Positions 1 through 12,184 of a stretch of DNA of 64,000 nt are shown one piece after another. Location of the stretch: NCBI GenBank assembly GCA_951799445.1, contig OX637290.1, positions 436,501-500,500 of the forward strand, in the 5' to 3' direction. The DNA comes from Pseudisothecium myosuroides. Taxonomy: Eukaryota > Streptophyta > Bryopsida > Hypnales > Lembophyllaceae. Within the stretch, counting starts at the first letter, position 1; every line of letters starts with the position of its first letter. The notes under the pieces are model-generated. The model was not told the DNA's origin, did no database searches, and worked only from the letters and a program-made list of their open reading frames with translations. The translations under genes and the position numbers were made by a program.

Positions 1-858
1 TTGATGGGTTGCCGGGGGTTGATAGATAAACCCTGGGGATTTAAAGAGGAACGGATGGTGAGAGAGTTACTAGGAAAGTTGTCGAACCAGTTCGACAACA
101 CCATCCGGGGGCTTCCGACCCTTTGGACGGAAGAGATGTGGAGAACGGTCTACGACTTCCGGGTAGGAGGTTTAGGGATGGCAAGTCGGAAAGATGAGTA
201 CATCCGAGGGAAGTTTCGGGGAGTAGTGGACTCAAAAGATGGATACGCGGTCTTAGATTGTTTAGACGACCGGCACCGCAACCTTCTCCAGTTCTTGATT
301 CCGATCCTCCACCCGGAGAAGCCGACGAGGGTGACAATAACCCTCGGCAACCTTATTTTTGGAGCCCTGAGCAAGAACTGGAGAGCGCATTGGGCCCGGA
401 TCTTTTCCGATCTGGTGTCCCAACTTGTTACTAGGGTTGGAAAGAGTAGGGCCACTCCCCTGTGTCCCTATCTCTTCCATCTCTACAAGCACAACCAACT
501 CCTAACTGACACAGAGGAGAAGGTATAGAAGACTCAGGAAGTTCTCCTGAAGTATGGAGAGTCGGAAACGGATGATGAACCCGAGGACGGATCCGGATCT
601 GACCTAGAGGAGGAGGAGCTACAGATGCCGCCGCCCAAGCGACAAAAGACGACGCCTCCTCACGGAAGAGGAACACCTCCGGGCGACAAATCCGCTCTTG
701 AGAAAGGACCGGACGTTGAAAAGACGGTCTCCGAGGAAATGGATCCCGATGATCGATTCAATCAGTTGATTTCCATCCTCTGCAACGTACGAGCGGATTG
801 GGAGGCCAAGAGAATAATCCTCTCCAAGATCGAAAAGCTGGTGGATGCGCTTGCGGAC
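1..858 (+). pseudogene. LTR-encoded protein, old copy, 5' part
   Basis: This is the left part of a diverged copy of the protein encoded inside the long LTRs of this window. It enters from the left edge in frame 1 and keeps the family's conserved block: MGCRGLIDKPWGF, the VDSKDGYAV segment, the HPEKPTRVT segment and the LYKHNQLLTDTEEK segment. A TAG at 526-528 stands where intact copies have a Trp codon. The frame then resumes through an acidic stretch and the PKRQKTTPPH basic motif. It is cut at 858 by the insertion at 859-4362 and resumes at about 4368. Its function is unknown. It is dead as it stands. Confidence 0.8.
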
Positions 859-3800
859 TGTCGTACGCGCAATCTAGGCGTAAGTATCCTTAACACCAAA
901 ATGATGATAAGATAACATGAAATATCGTCCCAGGAGATTCTAGTATGTTTCAGCAAGCTAAGGAGTTTCCGGATTGTAATCCAAACAACAAAACCCCCAA
1001 GCAACACCTCTTTCTTTTCCTATTTCTGACACAATGGTTTTCCGGATCCCAATCCGGATCTATCTCTTTCCGGTTTCCGATTTGATCCGGATTCCGGGTC
1101 TCACTTCTCAACTTCAGCTGGTTTTCTATTCCCCTATTTTACCCTCAGGGTGTCCGTATTTGATCTTTTAGAGGGGTCGGAACACACCACTCATAGACAC
1201 CTATCTCTCTGCACAAAACTTCACACAAAACAATCCTAACCGAGTTTTTATTGTAGAATAGAGAAAGTAATAATCCTCACAATTCCCCGGGTAGCTTGCT
1301 CGGAAAACAGATCACTCAGGATTGCATCCTTCCGCTTCTACTACAACGACAGATCCAGACAGCCGGAATTGGAAAAGATTCGTGCATCTATCTACCAGAC
1401 TGATCCTATGGTTGGCAGACCTTCCGGTAAGTGGGGATTTTCCGCTGGCGGTCGCTTATCTCCGCTCGGAACCCTCCTTGGATTCCGGACTTGCATCCGC
1501 ACCACCCTTGGAACCGGATCACCGTTACGGCAATTTAAAGGTACCACGCACAAGTCCTTACTCACAAGTCTAGTAAAGTTTCCTCACAAACTTACTCGCT
1601 CAAAATAGGTCTGACTAATTCTCAACCCGGATTCCCCCTCATCCGCCCTCTCTCACACTTTCACCATTCATAAACGACTCAAGAAGACGCACACATAGCC
1701 AGAAATCCGAATGTCCACTTAGTGGCTCAGATTAGAGAAAAGAAAATATGAACATAAACTAATGCACACAAAATGGGCAAGGCTGGAATGAAAGGGCAAC
1801 AAGCTGCCCTCCCCTTAAAACCCAAACAAAAAGCCAAAAAAAGAACACCTGAAAATCCAGGTGACCAATCAGTAATCAACCGTAATATCCGGAAAGTTCA
1901 CAGTCAACTACTCCTAAGAATCCGGAACCGGGCCCCACGCACGGAAAATCCGCTCCAGATTAAAAATCCTAAAACTGCAAGCATACTAACTACTTTCCCC
2001 ACTTTGATTTCTTCGCGCTGCTACTTGGCCCTACAGGTGGTTTCCTGCTCCCTTTCGGTGGAGTGGACTTCGTTGTAGCCCGGGTCGGAATCTTCCGCTA
2101 GATCGGCGGCGGGTCGTCATCCGATTCCGTCTCATTGCCGGAAGTGAATTCCCCCTTCTCGGACTCTTGGATCATCTCCACTCTGGTCTCTTTCTCTGGC
2201 GAATCGTCTAGCTGAATCGGTGTTGTATTCCTCTTGGGCGATGCCTTCTGCATGTGAGTAAAGTCGACCGGATTGGTCCAAGCCGGGTTTGCCAAGGCCC
2301 CCATCCGTTGGATTAAATCGCTCCGGACGGATGTTCCGGATGCCGGAATGGAACTCCCTTCTCCTACCAGAATCGACTGGACACTCCTCGTCTGGCCGAA
2401 TTTAGTGGTCTTTGTCTGGATTTGTGCCTGTCCTGGAGTAGGTCTTGGGGATGCAGGTAAACTCATCCCTGACCCCGGCTTCTAGGGCGTCTTCAACAAG
2501 TCGACGTTGGGCAGCTCCGAAAAGTGGGTGAAGTCCAAGGGCTTGTTCGGGTCGAGGTGCCCCAACAGTTGCACCATCTCCTTCAAAATCCCTTCCATCC
2601 GGGCCTGGAAGTCCACCAAAATAGTTACCACCTTGGACCTGGATAAGTGGCCTATGCCACTCAGCTGATTGGTGAAGAGTCGGGATTTGACCACAGCTTC
2701 CGCGGGCTGCTCCACCAACGCGGTCAAATTGTGGACGAGTTGGAGAGCTTTTGCCTCCTTCTGCCGTGCAACTGCGGCATCCGTATCCACCCAGTTCACC
2801 CGACCTAACAGGTCATCCTTTTCCTTGTCCAAGCTCTTGATCCGCTCGTCCTTCTCACGAAGCAGATCCGGGCTCGATAGTTTCCGGATCTGATTTATGA
2901 TATCTTCCGGCTCCACCTTCAGCTCTGCAGCAATCCCCAAGACCATATCCAACATGCCGAAATACATGTGCTTGGCCTCCTCCATCCACTGTATTCCGGC
3001 GTCGAAGAAGTCCGACTGCATTTCCGGTTCCGGGGGTTGACTCGGCTCTCCTTTTTCCGGGGTCAGCTGTTCCACCCTCGAGTTTGGATTGGTCGACTTC
3101 CTTCTCTTCTCCCACTTGTCGACTAGGTCCTGCTGCTGCGGTTCTTCCTCCTCTTCGTCGTCTTCTTCTTCTTCCTCCTCCTCTCCCTCGATCGGAGTAT
3201 CCGGTGGAATCTCGTGCGTGAGAGCGTACTTCACGATTTCCAACTCGGTGTTGTAAATCACCATCTCTTCATTGGTCAGCACCTCCTGATGGTGATACAG
3301 GTGAAACAGGTATGGACTGAGAAGACTCGGCTTCCCCTTCCCTACGTGCGACACGAGCTTCTTTACTATCTCGGCTAGAATTTTCCCCCAGTGAACTACC
3401 TTATCTTCTAAAGCCCCAAAGATAGTGTTGGCCATCGTAACCGTAACTCGGGTGGATTTTTCCGGATACATGATCGGAATCAAAAATTCCAACACCCGTT
3501 TCTGCCTAGCGTCCTTACAGTCACTCACTGGGTATCCGTCCTTAGTGGTAACCGGATTGCGGAACTTCCCAATCCCGTACGTCTCTACCCGAGAACCTAA
3601 TCCGGATTTGTCCTTCCCAAACCCGTATACATCAGCCCATACATCCGCCGTCCATGCTCCGGGTTGGCCTCTCACAGTCAACTCGAACTGATTCGGAACT
3701 CCCGAGATCAGCTGCTCCAGCATCTCCGCGTTCTTAACATTCCACGGTCGGTGGATCAAACCTACGCACCCCATCCGGGTCAGATCCGTCTCTAACTCCT

Positions 3801-4362
3801 TTCGGTGCGTTGGGTCGGCGGGAATGGCCGGTCTAACTATCCAAGCTGTGACAGAAGGTCGGCGCGCTACCGGTTTGCTGGACTCCGCCATAGTTTACCG
3901 ACAACGGCTACTAAATGTGGTGCAATCGGCACCGACCTCACCCGTCTCTCCCTGTCGCGATCGCTAACTCACCACTCTTTCTCTCAGCTAAGTGCGCAAG
4001 ACAATCAGCAAAGTGAAGAATGAGGAAGATTAGGTCTGACGAAGGTTTAAGTACTAATCAAGCTGCCGACCGTTCCCCTCGGCGAACGGAAAGAGGTCCG
4101 TTCCCGTAACGGTTCCCTAGTGGCGTAGGTTGGATACCTATTCTGTAGCTCATTCCGATCCGACCTAACTCGGATTTAAGATCCGTTCCTGTTCTCGAAA
4201 AAACCCGGTTTACGGGATCTGTAATCTCGGATTCTGACTATCCAGAATCTATCTGTATCCGAATCTAATTTCCTACTTCTTACCAAAGTTTTGAAATTTT
4301 TAACTAACTCCTAACCTATTTCTATGCTATCTTCCTTTATTCTAACTTTCCGTGCTCCCACA
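859..4362 (-). mobile_element. Solo LTR, second subfamily, 3504 bp
   Basis: The element is bounded by the direct repeat CGGAC at 854-858 and 4363-4367. On the plus strand it begins TGTCGTACG and ends CCCACA, so it has the TG...CA outline of an LTR. Removing it rejoins the host frame (858 to 4368), which confirms both borders. Its internal ORF on the minus strand is a clear but diverged relative of the ORF in the other LTRs. No internal retroelement region remains, so it is a solo LTR, presumably left by LTR-LTR recombination. Confidence 0.88.
2098..3891 (-). pseudogene. LTR-encoded protein, subfamily 2
   Basis: One frame of 598 codons runs from ATG at 3891 to the stop at 2098 and is interrupted once by TAG at 2482-2484. 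The N-terminal third shares the family block: MGCVGLIHRPWN, the TTKDGYPVSD segment, YPEKSTRVTVT and SPYLFHLYHHQ. A long Glu/Asp-rich tract follows near residues 225-255, then a Lys/Arg stretch and a coiled-coil region rich in Lys and Glu. It resembles the domain style of 'putative plant transposon protein' families, but I cannot assign a Pfam family without a search. Its function is unknown. The downstream 122 codons are separated only by the single TAG. Confidence 0.75.
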
Positions 4363-4367
4363 CGGAC

Positions 4368-4874
4368 AGTGAGCTACCGGTGAGGGTGGCAGATTGCATC
4401 ACCAGTCCGGTCGAAACCCGGAAGCAAGAAGTAGAGATTTGCCGACTTTAGGAGGAGGTCGATATGTTGAAGGTAGAGATTGTCGCCTTTAAGGAAAACG
4501 TGACCGTCACTCGGGAGATGGCGAAAGAGACTCAGAAGATAGTGGAGATGGTGAAGGCCACTTTCGGAGAAGCCGAAACAGCCGTCGCCAAGGCAAAACT
4601 ATTTGACAAGGGAGTGCTTGGGGAGAAGAAGCTATCCGGTTCCCAGATGGTTCGGATCTTGATTGACTTTATCGAGCAGGTGGAAACGGCAATGGTGGGA
4701 GCACGAGAGGCAGCAAACCGGATGGAGGTAAGTAGCCAAAAGGTGACCGGATCAATGTACTCCAAGAAAATCCATCTTTCGGATATCTCGCTACCGGAGT
4801 CATTTCCGGTTGGGGCTGATCCAAGGGAAGGTAAGGATCAGACCAGGATTGTCATACTGGACGGGTCGGAGTGA
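4368..4874 (+). pseudogene. LTR-encoded protein, old copy, 3' part
   Basis: This continues the frame broken at 858. The first codons match the VADFISS...RKQEVEI region of intact copies. TAG at 4449-4451 replaces a CAG that is present in the 26.3-kb copy. The rest encodes the coiled-coil region (REMAKETQKIVEMVKATFG, then KLFDKGVLGEKKLSGSQMV) and the HLSDISLPESFP motif. It ends early, at 4874. The typical 3' part of the LTR was not recognised beyond this point, so the old copy appears truncated or badly decayed. Confidence 0.75.
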
Positions 4875-6058
4875 TCGGACAGGACGGACGGATGGGCAAA
4901 CCAAACCAGACGGACGGATAGTTTGGACAGCCCAAACACCTTTCATGAAATTTTCCAATTCGCAAGTTGATTCCACGTTGGCGGTCCACGTTGGAATTAG
5001 AACGCGGACGTAAAAGTCAGGGCGAGGACGTCAGTGCAGGGCAAAGCTTGTATTGGGCGCGGACGTTTCTGTCAGGGCGTGGACGTAGGGGCGGGGACGT
5101 CTTGGAGGGGTGCGGACATTCCACTCCTCAGTCATAGTGTAGGGGGAAGTCAAATTTGCATTGAACTTGGTCATGGGATTCTTCTTTCCCATGGAGAGGA
5201 GGAACCCATTAATGCAGCCAGCCCTTCATTTGAGTTTGGGGAATAATCTGTACGTCAATGGCTGCATTAAGAGGTCCAACCACTTTTTCAGTTCAAAGAT
5301 AATGTATGGAAACATGACGCTCCCTTCTTGGGGCCGAACTTCTCCTTGCCTTTCCCAAGAACTTAAGAACTAGTCCCCACCCAAAAAAAAAGGAGATTTC
5401 AGAAAATGAAAATTAACTTCCAAACAAGGACAAAATTTGTGTGAGTAGAATCCCAAAGGTTTTGGAGTCCTAATGAAAGACAAGGTACATATTTGTTTAT
5501 ATTCGAGTTCAAAGATTCATTTTTTATTCTTCTAAATAGAACCTATTTGGAATTTAGGGTTTAGAGTTTACAAATCAAATCATAACCAACTTATACTTTT
5601 TTGGTTTTTTGTTCAAGGCTTTATTTTTGAAATAAATAGCTACAAGGGTTTGGATTGAAATCAAATACAAATTATAATGCATTGAAATATACTTAAAGGG
5701 TTTGTTTTCGAAAAAAGAGGCTACAAGGGTTTGGGCCTTCAAAACTTCAATGCTATATTCTTATAATGGGGATACCAAAAAGGGTTGATAATGAAATGAA
5801 ATGCCAACTACGTTATTTTGGAATTCAAGTTCAATGGTTTATTTTTGTAATAGAGATACCAAACCGGTTTGGGATTGAAATGAAATACTAGTCAAGTTTT
5901 ATTGGAATTCAAATATTCAATCATTCAACTAGAAACTTTTATGTGTGTAATGGGATCCTAGAAGGGATTGGTATTGAAATCAAATATTACTTAAGTTATT
6001 TTTTAATTTAAGTTCAACGGTACATTTTTGTAATGGGGATACTATGAGCACTTGTTTA
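4875..6058. repeat. Non-coding; degenerate tandem repeat
   Basis: No gene was seen here. Positions 4870-5110 contain many GGACG/CGGAC words. From about 5480 to 6050 the sequence is AT-rich and repeats a degenerate unit of roughly 85-100 bp, with recurring words such as GTAATGGGGATAC, AAGGGTTTGG and GAATTCAAGTTCAA. The left target duplication of the next LTR, CCCAC, is at 6059-6063. Confidence 0.5.
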
Positions 6059-6294
6059 CCCACTGTCGCAATGTGCATTTTTGTTTTTTTGTAAGTTATC
6101 TAAATCTTGGAACGGAAATCGTGATCTGGTATCCGGATTCGAGCAAGAGATAACGGAAAACCGGAAATTAACTACGAAACGGAAGAGGTGACAATCCGGA
6201 TTCGATCTGAATCTAAACCGGATTAGAGTTGGAGCGGATCTGAGTTGGAACGGATTGGGTCAGGAACGGATTTGGTCATGATGACGGATCAGAC

Positions 6295-6302
6295 TATAAA
6301 TA
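6295..6302 (+). promoter_or_regulatory. TATA box of the LTR
   Basis: TATAAATA sits in the context CTATAAATAGG, about 231 bp inside the LTR and 270 bp upstream of the LTR ORF. Equivalent TATATAT boxes occur at the same relative position in the other copies: 26516-26522 (+), 35869-35876 (-) and about 18709-18714 (-). Conservation of position across copies supports a real core promoter. Confidence 0.65.
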
Positions 6303-6569
6303 GGCTGACCAATCCAGTTGCCACTCTTTTTCAAACTTTGTTTGCGGAAATCGCGCTCCAGCACGTACTTAGCTTCCCTCCCAGCGCTTTGCTTTCTTGT
6401 TTTGTAAGTGTGTGTATGCGTGTTAGTGTGTTAGAGCGCGCAGCGCTTTAGTTTGTGTTGCAGGTTTAGAGGTATTCCGGTTGAGATCGGAAGAGCGAAG
6501 GTGAGAAACAAGACGTGCGGCTAGGAGAGGGAAAGGTAGCCTCAGTGAGAATCCGGTTTAGCACAGCTC

Positions 6570-8336
6570 GTGTCTCAGCTCCGCAAGAGTAGAGCAGGGC
6601 CGTCCAGTTCCTCCGCAGTAGAAGTTAAACTCTGGAAGGTGTGTCCGATTATTCCAGCATACAAGAAGGAAAAGGACCACCTGATAGAGGATCTTGCCAA
6701 GATGGGTTGCGGAGGACTGATCGATAAACCCTGGGGGTTTAGGGAGGAACGGATGATTCGAGAGTTGTTGGGAAGACTCTCAAATCAGTTCGACAAGACC
6801 ATCCGCGGAATTCCGGGCAGTTGGACGGAAGAGATGTAGAAGGCCGTGTACGAATTCCGGTCAGGAGGTCGAGGGATGGCCACCTCGAAGGAGGGTTACA
6901 CTTGGGGGAAGTTCCGGTGCACGGTGGACTCGAAGGATGGGCATGCAGTCGCAGATTGTCTGGACGACTGGCATCGCAACCTGTTGCAGTTCCTAGTTCC
7001 GATCATCCACCCGGAGAAGCCGACGAGGGTGACCATCGCCATCGGGAACCTGATTTTCGGAGCCCTGAGCGGGGAACAGAAAGTAGACTGGGCCAGGATC
7101 TTTTCCGATCTGGTCAACCGTCTAATTCCGAAGATCGGAGGAAGTAGGCCGACTTCGTTGAGTCCCTACATCTTCCATCTTTACAAGCATAACCAACTCC
7201 TCACAGATACGGAGGAGAAGGAGTGGAAGACTCATGAGTCACTCCTAAAGTATGGGGAATCGGAATCGGAAGAAGAAGAACAGGAGGAAGTATCCGGTTC
7301 CGATGAAGAAGAAGAAGAGGAGGAGCAATACCGGCCGCAGCACAAACGGCAGAAGACGACGCCTCCTCACCGGAGAGGAACCCCAACCCCTCCGAGTGAG
7401 ACCTCCAACCCAGGGAAGAAACCGGTTTGTGGAGAACCGGGTCCTTCCGGATCGGATCCGACGGATCCGTTCAACCAGTTGAGCAACATCCTAAGCGATG
7501 TGCGAGCAGACTGGACGGTAAAGAAGCTGATTCTGAATCAGATCAACGAGCTGGTGGGAGCACCAACAGATAGCAACCTTGCAAGAGTGGTTGCAGAATT
7601 CATCTCCAGCTCGGATGAGATCCGGAAGCAAGAAGCGGAGATACGACAACTCCAAGAGGAGAATGAGTCGTTGAAGACGGAATTGTTGCTCCTCAAGGAG
7701 GACATGGCCACCACACGAGAGATGGCAGAGGCTACCTGGAAAGTAGCCGAGGACGTGAAGGCCACATTTGGAGCAACCGAAGAGGCCATCACCAAGTCCA
7801 AACTGTTTGACGAGGGAGTCCTCAAGGAGAAGAAGATATCCGGAACCAGGTTGGTCCGGATCTTGACGGACTACTCCGAGAAAGTGGAATTGGTGATGAT
7901 GGAAGCGCGAGAAGTTGCAAACCGGATGGAGGAGAGCAGCCGAAAGCTGAACGGAGTGACGCTGTCACGGTTGTTCCATCTGTCCGATCTATCAATGTCC
8001 GGGTCTTTTCCGAACGTGGGCATTCAGATGGAAGGAAAGGAAGGAACTCCCCAGTCAAAGAAGAGTGGGAGGAAACTTGCGCACACCATCAACTTGGATT
8101 TGTCACCGGATCTCCCAGATCGTGAAACCGGGGAGCGGAACCGGAACCTGACGGACGTCTTCGAGCAGCTTGGAACGGAACCACCTAGAAGTCCCACACT
8201 GAACCCGGGGCAGGATCAAGGTATGGATCTGACCCCAGGTTAGGGTGCGGATCAAGATCAGAGCGTGGACCAAGGCGAAGACGAAGTTATGAACGAAGGA
8301 ACGGATCAAGGAGTAGATCCGGTTATGATAGGGTAG
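6570..8336 (+). pseudogene. LTR-encoded protein, broken copy
   Basis: This is the same reading frame as the intact ORF at 26799-28568. The ATG of intact copies is missing because the bases around it are deleted, leaving GTG at 6570. TAG at 6837-6839 replaces a Trp codon (TGG in the intact copy). TAG at 8241-8243 replaces CAG. Between these stops the frame is open for 465 codons and keeps every family segment: the N-terminal block, the acidic tract, the HKRQKTTPPH basic motif and the coiled coil. It is probably non-functional. Confidence 0.82.
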
Positions 8337-9548
8337 ATAGGATTAGTTTTGTAAATATTTGTTAGTTAGGACCGGACCGGATTTGATCCGGTGTGTCTGG
8401 TCTGGATCGGATGTTTTTCGGTTTGGCCGGCTTGGCAGGGACCGAAAGTTCCGCGCGGACTTTCTGGGGCCCTTTATGTTGACTTTGAGTTTTAAAGTGT
8501 ATATTAGTCAGTCTCTGCGAAGGAGACTGGGAGTCTTTTCCCTTGAGTTTGTGTGCATTTTCTATTGATTTCTTGTTGTACGTCTCTCCCGCGTGTGGCA
8601 GAGCTGTTTTGGTGAGGAGTTAGAAAAATGTGTGCAGATTCTAGAGAGATTTCTCCCCTTAGTGTGTTTGTTTTGCTCTTATGTGCATGTGAGTGGGTAT
8701 TCTAAGTGTTGGGAGCGGATTTCAGTTCCTCAGCACCTCTACAGTTCACGATTCCGGGCGAGAAAGCCGTTGTTAGGCTAGGCGGATAGGGAAGGAGTCC
8801 TTAGTCACGCTAGAACTCCTGGATAGGAAATCCGGTTGAGTGCCCGATCTCCCGTGAGGTCTCGCTGCCCTAGTTGGTAAACGGAAGGACTTTAGTTGAT
8901 GTTGAAACGGACGAGTTCGCTTGTAACCACCTAACTTTGCACGGAGGGAACTTGGCATCAAGGTCGTTGTAGTATGAGAAGATCGTACGGGGGGTCTTTG
9001 TGTGACCTGCAAACCGGATCGTTGTCCGGGTAGCTGTGAGAGATCAAACCGGATCCGCGCTAGTGTAGGAAGTAGTGGATTAGAGAAGTGGGTCTTCAGC
9101 CACTATAAGTTACGGAAGGAGTGGCGGGCCTGCCACTCTCAAAAGCAAGCGGCGAACCCTCTGATGGTGAAACAGAGGCAAAACTAAACCGGAGTGGAGT
9201 GAGAATATGTGTGAGAGGACCGGATCGGATCGGTCCAGAGGAGTTCCAGGATCTGAAGTTGTAGGATTCTGGGATGTGGAAGTTTTACAGGACCGAATAG
9301 CTTGACAGGCCGGAAGAGAGAGAGAGAGGTCTGGTCGTTGTTTTCGGTGTGTTGTTGTTTCCGGTTTTAGATCTAGGACCGGAAAGTAGAAATTGGATAC
9401 TGACAGGAGCTTAAGTTGGGAATAGAGCTAGACACTTCACAGAATCTCGTGGGTTCGATCTTTAGAGTCATTTTGTTATGCTTTAGAGTGGTTTTTGGGA
9501 GTATAACAGGGAATTCACTTATTCTGTGCTGCGACATGCAAAAAAATC

Positions 9549-9565
9549 TGGTGCCGCTGCCGAGG
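9549..9565 (+). other. Primer-binding-like site (tRNA-Asp type)
   Basis: The sequence TGGTGCCGCTGCCGAGG lies 12 bp downstream of the 5' LTR. From memory, the complement of the plant tRNA-Asp 3' end, used by many Ty3/gypsy elements, is TGGCGCCGTTGCCGGGG. The two agree at 14 of 17 positions. The position right after the LTR and the TGG start support the call. The 12-bp spacing and the mismatches are the weak points. Confidence 0.6.
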
Positions 9566-9646
9566 ATTCTAAAGCTGTCAGTGTTTATTCCTAGTAGTGA
9601 AGTCAGTAGTTGTTTTATTTTCTGTCTTGTCTTTTCGGATTGAGAT

Positions 9647-10114
9647 TTGGTTTTTGACGAGAAACCGGATTTCGCATTCATGAGAAGAAATACAGGGAGT
9701 GAAAGAAGGTCTGAACGATTGAAGAAGAATCTAGTAGAATCGTCTGGACCTGGTTTTAGTGATCCGGATAACTCTGATCTGGGTGACCAACCGATCTTTG
9801 TACCTGCGCCTGGAGAGCAGATTGAAAGTCCGAGATCGGGAAATACTCCGTCAACTTCTGAACGAGGATCGGAACCGGAAGGGGAAGAACCGGATTTGGA
9901 AGAAGAAGAAGTCATGACCCGGTTAAGGTACAAACGATACAAGGGCGACGATAGCCAAGATGCGAATGAATGGCTGTGCGAGTTTGAATCGACTGCACTT
10001 GCCAACCAAGAGAATGAGGCGGCCCAGCGAAGAATCTTTCAAGGATTGCTGAAGGGGGAAGCTCTCAAATGGTGCCAAGATGTTCCGGATCTGATCCGAA
10101 ATAACTGGGATTAG
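9647..10114 (+). pseudogene. gag: gag polyprotein, N-terminal fragment
   Basis: The frame is open for 155 codons after the primer site. The start is uncertain: the first ATG in frame is near 9680 (FMRRNTGSERR). The first half is disordered and acidic. From about residue 93 the sequence has the pattern of a retrotransposon capsid segment: YKGDDSQDANEWL, then ENEAAQRRIFQGLLKGEALKW. TAG at 10112-10114 ends the frame, but translation past it continues as LRTDFLQAFRE, the usual capsid continuation. The reading is lost at 10149, where the 3' LTR remnant begins. Gag would form the virus-like particle. This copy is truncated. Confidence 0.7.
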
Positions 10115-10297
10115 CTAAGAACGGACTTTCTGCAAGCTTTCCGAGAAGTTGGATACTGACAGGAGCTTAAGTTGGGAATAGAGCTAGACACTTCACAGAA
10201 TCTCGTGGGTTCGATCTTTAGAGTCATTTTGTTATGCTTTAGAGTGATTTTTGGGAGTATAACAGGGAATTCACTTACTCTGTGCTGCGACACCCAC

Positions 10298-12180
10298 CTT
10301 GGTAAATAAGCGAGCACAACCAGATTCTCGATAAATAACCGTTCTGACTCGATCTATGGGTGTCTAGCGCCAATCCATTGTGCCTTCCAAGCAATGGATC
10401 TTTTTTATGCTCCTATTATTTGCTAATTCAGATGAAGAAAACAGAACCCTAGTTGGACTTACTATGATTGCTAAGCTTGAATCAAAACCTAAGAGGGCTT
10501 GATGATTTAGGAGAAGAGGTAATCTTAGTTTAAACTTATCTATCCTAAATGAAAGAGTACCTTATGCCATTTCTAAAAGTATAAAGTTTGGTTGATTTGG
10601 ACTCTCCTAGAGAAAGTTATGGACGGATGGAGTTTGACTGCTACTCGGTTCTTCAAACTTCATCCATTCTTTCCTATGGAATCCGGATTTCAATTTGACT
10701 TGAAATTTGAACTACGGGCCTGACTTCCTAAGGTTAAACAAATTCTCAAGTCTTGACTCAAATGGATGAAATCCTCAAGGGTTCATCCATTACTTGTTCC
10801 AGACTTCATCCCTCCTTAACTACTTTGGGTTCAAATATCTTCTTAAGCTGGGTTTAGTTTTGAGTTACCTTAAGCTTGTTCTAAGAGGTTCTAAATCTCT
10901 ACTTAACCTGAACTTAATCCTAAAAGTTCCTAATCCACTTTCTCGTTTTACCTAAGGGGCTTAATTACGCTTGATAAGTTACTAATTTTAGAAGTTTTGA
11001 GTCTTGTTCCTTGTAAACCCTAATTTTAACTTTCTACTATGACTAGTTACCCAAGATTTGGTACTTCGAAGCCAAAGCTATCCATGGATGAAGTTTGACC
11101 GCTACTCAGTTCCTCAAACTTCATCTACTGATTACGGTCAATCCTAAATTCAAAACTAATTTCTATTTTTCACTTTTGGCTTTTAAATTATGCCTACTTC
11201 CTAGATCATATTCCTTGTTCCCTTCGGATGGATTTTTGTTAAGGTTCATCCAACGTGACTCCCTAACTTCATCCGCTTATAACTTCTTTGTTTTGACTCG
11301 GATTTTTATGTGTTTTAGGTTTTTGGAAACCTCTGAACTTCTACTTTCAGATTCTTAATTCAATTCTAAACTGACTTTGCCTCTTGCCTACCCTAGCTCT
11401 CGGCCTCCCTAGTAAGTGCTAGTTTGGAAACTTAAACAAATTGCAAAGGGGGAATTTAGTGACCCACCTCGTAGTGGAGATCGCGAATTAGGTTGCTTAG
11501 GTTCCCCTTGTGTGCCATTGTATCCTTGGTCTCATGGGAATGTAGCCCCTTTGTATTTATGGAAATGTCACTTGCCTTTCCTTAGTGGTCTCCTTCCTAT
11601 TCCTATCTTTTCCTTTTACTTCTATCTTTCCTTTCCGCACTATTCCTCTATGTGGCCTTAATGTCTACCAACCACCTCTAATAATGTGAATGATGCATCT
11701 CCTTTTTCCCTCTTACGCTTGAGGCAATCGATGGCTCACAACGGTTTGTAGGATTTTTGCTAATCTACATCCTATTCATCTAATTCCCTATTAGAACCTC
11801 CTTCTTGGTGGTCTTCCACACGTCTTGTTTTTGTTTTAGGAGTGTGTGAGTGCTTGGGAGGAATTGTGATTGAGTGGTGGTGGAATGGTGAGAATGCAGG
11901 TGGCGTCTGATTGTTTGATTTGCACTATGCTTTCCCTTCTCTCTAATTGGCCTCCTATTCCTAATCAATTGCTTCCTAAATCCTATTGTTCCTTCCTTCT
12001 CCTCCTAATCCTACTTTACCTCCTTTGAACCTTGGCTTCCCCTCCCCTTTTAGTTTGATCACTATTCCCTTAATTCTTAGATTACCCCCTAATGTTAATG
12101 ATAACCCCTAACCCCTATTTTCCTTTCCCACCTTTGTTTTAGTTTAGTTTAGACTTAAAAAAAAGGGAAAAAAATCAATT
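10298..12180. other. Intergenic sequence, no gene recognised
   Basis: No convincing coding region is present. A short sequence containing GAAGTTTGACCGCTACTC and TCAAACTTCATC-like words occurs twice (about 10623-10668 and 11085-11128), which suggests old local duplication. The remainder is pyrimidine-rich or AT-rich decayed repeat DNA. Confidence 0.4.
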
Positions 12181-12184
12181 TTTT

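Larger units (their letters stand above)
6064..9536 (+). repeat. 5' LTR, 3473 bp, with coding capacity
   Basis: It begins TGTCGCAATG and ends GTGCTGCGACA, so the ends form short inverted repeats. Its length is within about 15 bp of the solo LTRs at 15462, 26284 and 32627. A canonical plant TATA box (TATAAATA, 6295-6302) lies about 230 bp from the start. If transcription starts there, U3 is short and the ORF at 6570-8336 falls within the 5' leader of the element RNA. Confidence 0.88.
6064..10292 (+). mobile_element. LTR retrotransposon with internal deletion
   Basis: The element is flanked by CCCAC at 6059-6063 and 10293-10297. It comprises a 5' LTR (6064-9536), a primer-binding-like site (9549-9565), a gag fragment (9647-10114) and the last 144 bp of a 3' LTR (10149-10292). 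This remnant aligns without gaps to 9393-9536 with very few mismatches. The pol region and most of the 3' LTR are missing. This copy shows that the ~3.5-kb unit seen elsewhere in the window is an LTR and not a DNA transposon. The family is probably Ty3/gypsy, judging by the gag and primer site, but pol is absent, so this is inferred. Confidence 0.88.

Noticed and set aside
1322..2078. Plus-strand ORFs of 79-101 codons inside the solo LTR at 859-4362
   Set aside because: They are antisense to the LTR and lie in its non-coding 3' part, with no counterpart recognised in the other copies.
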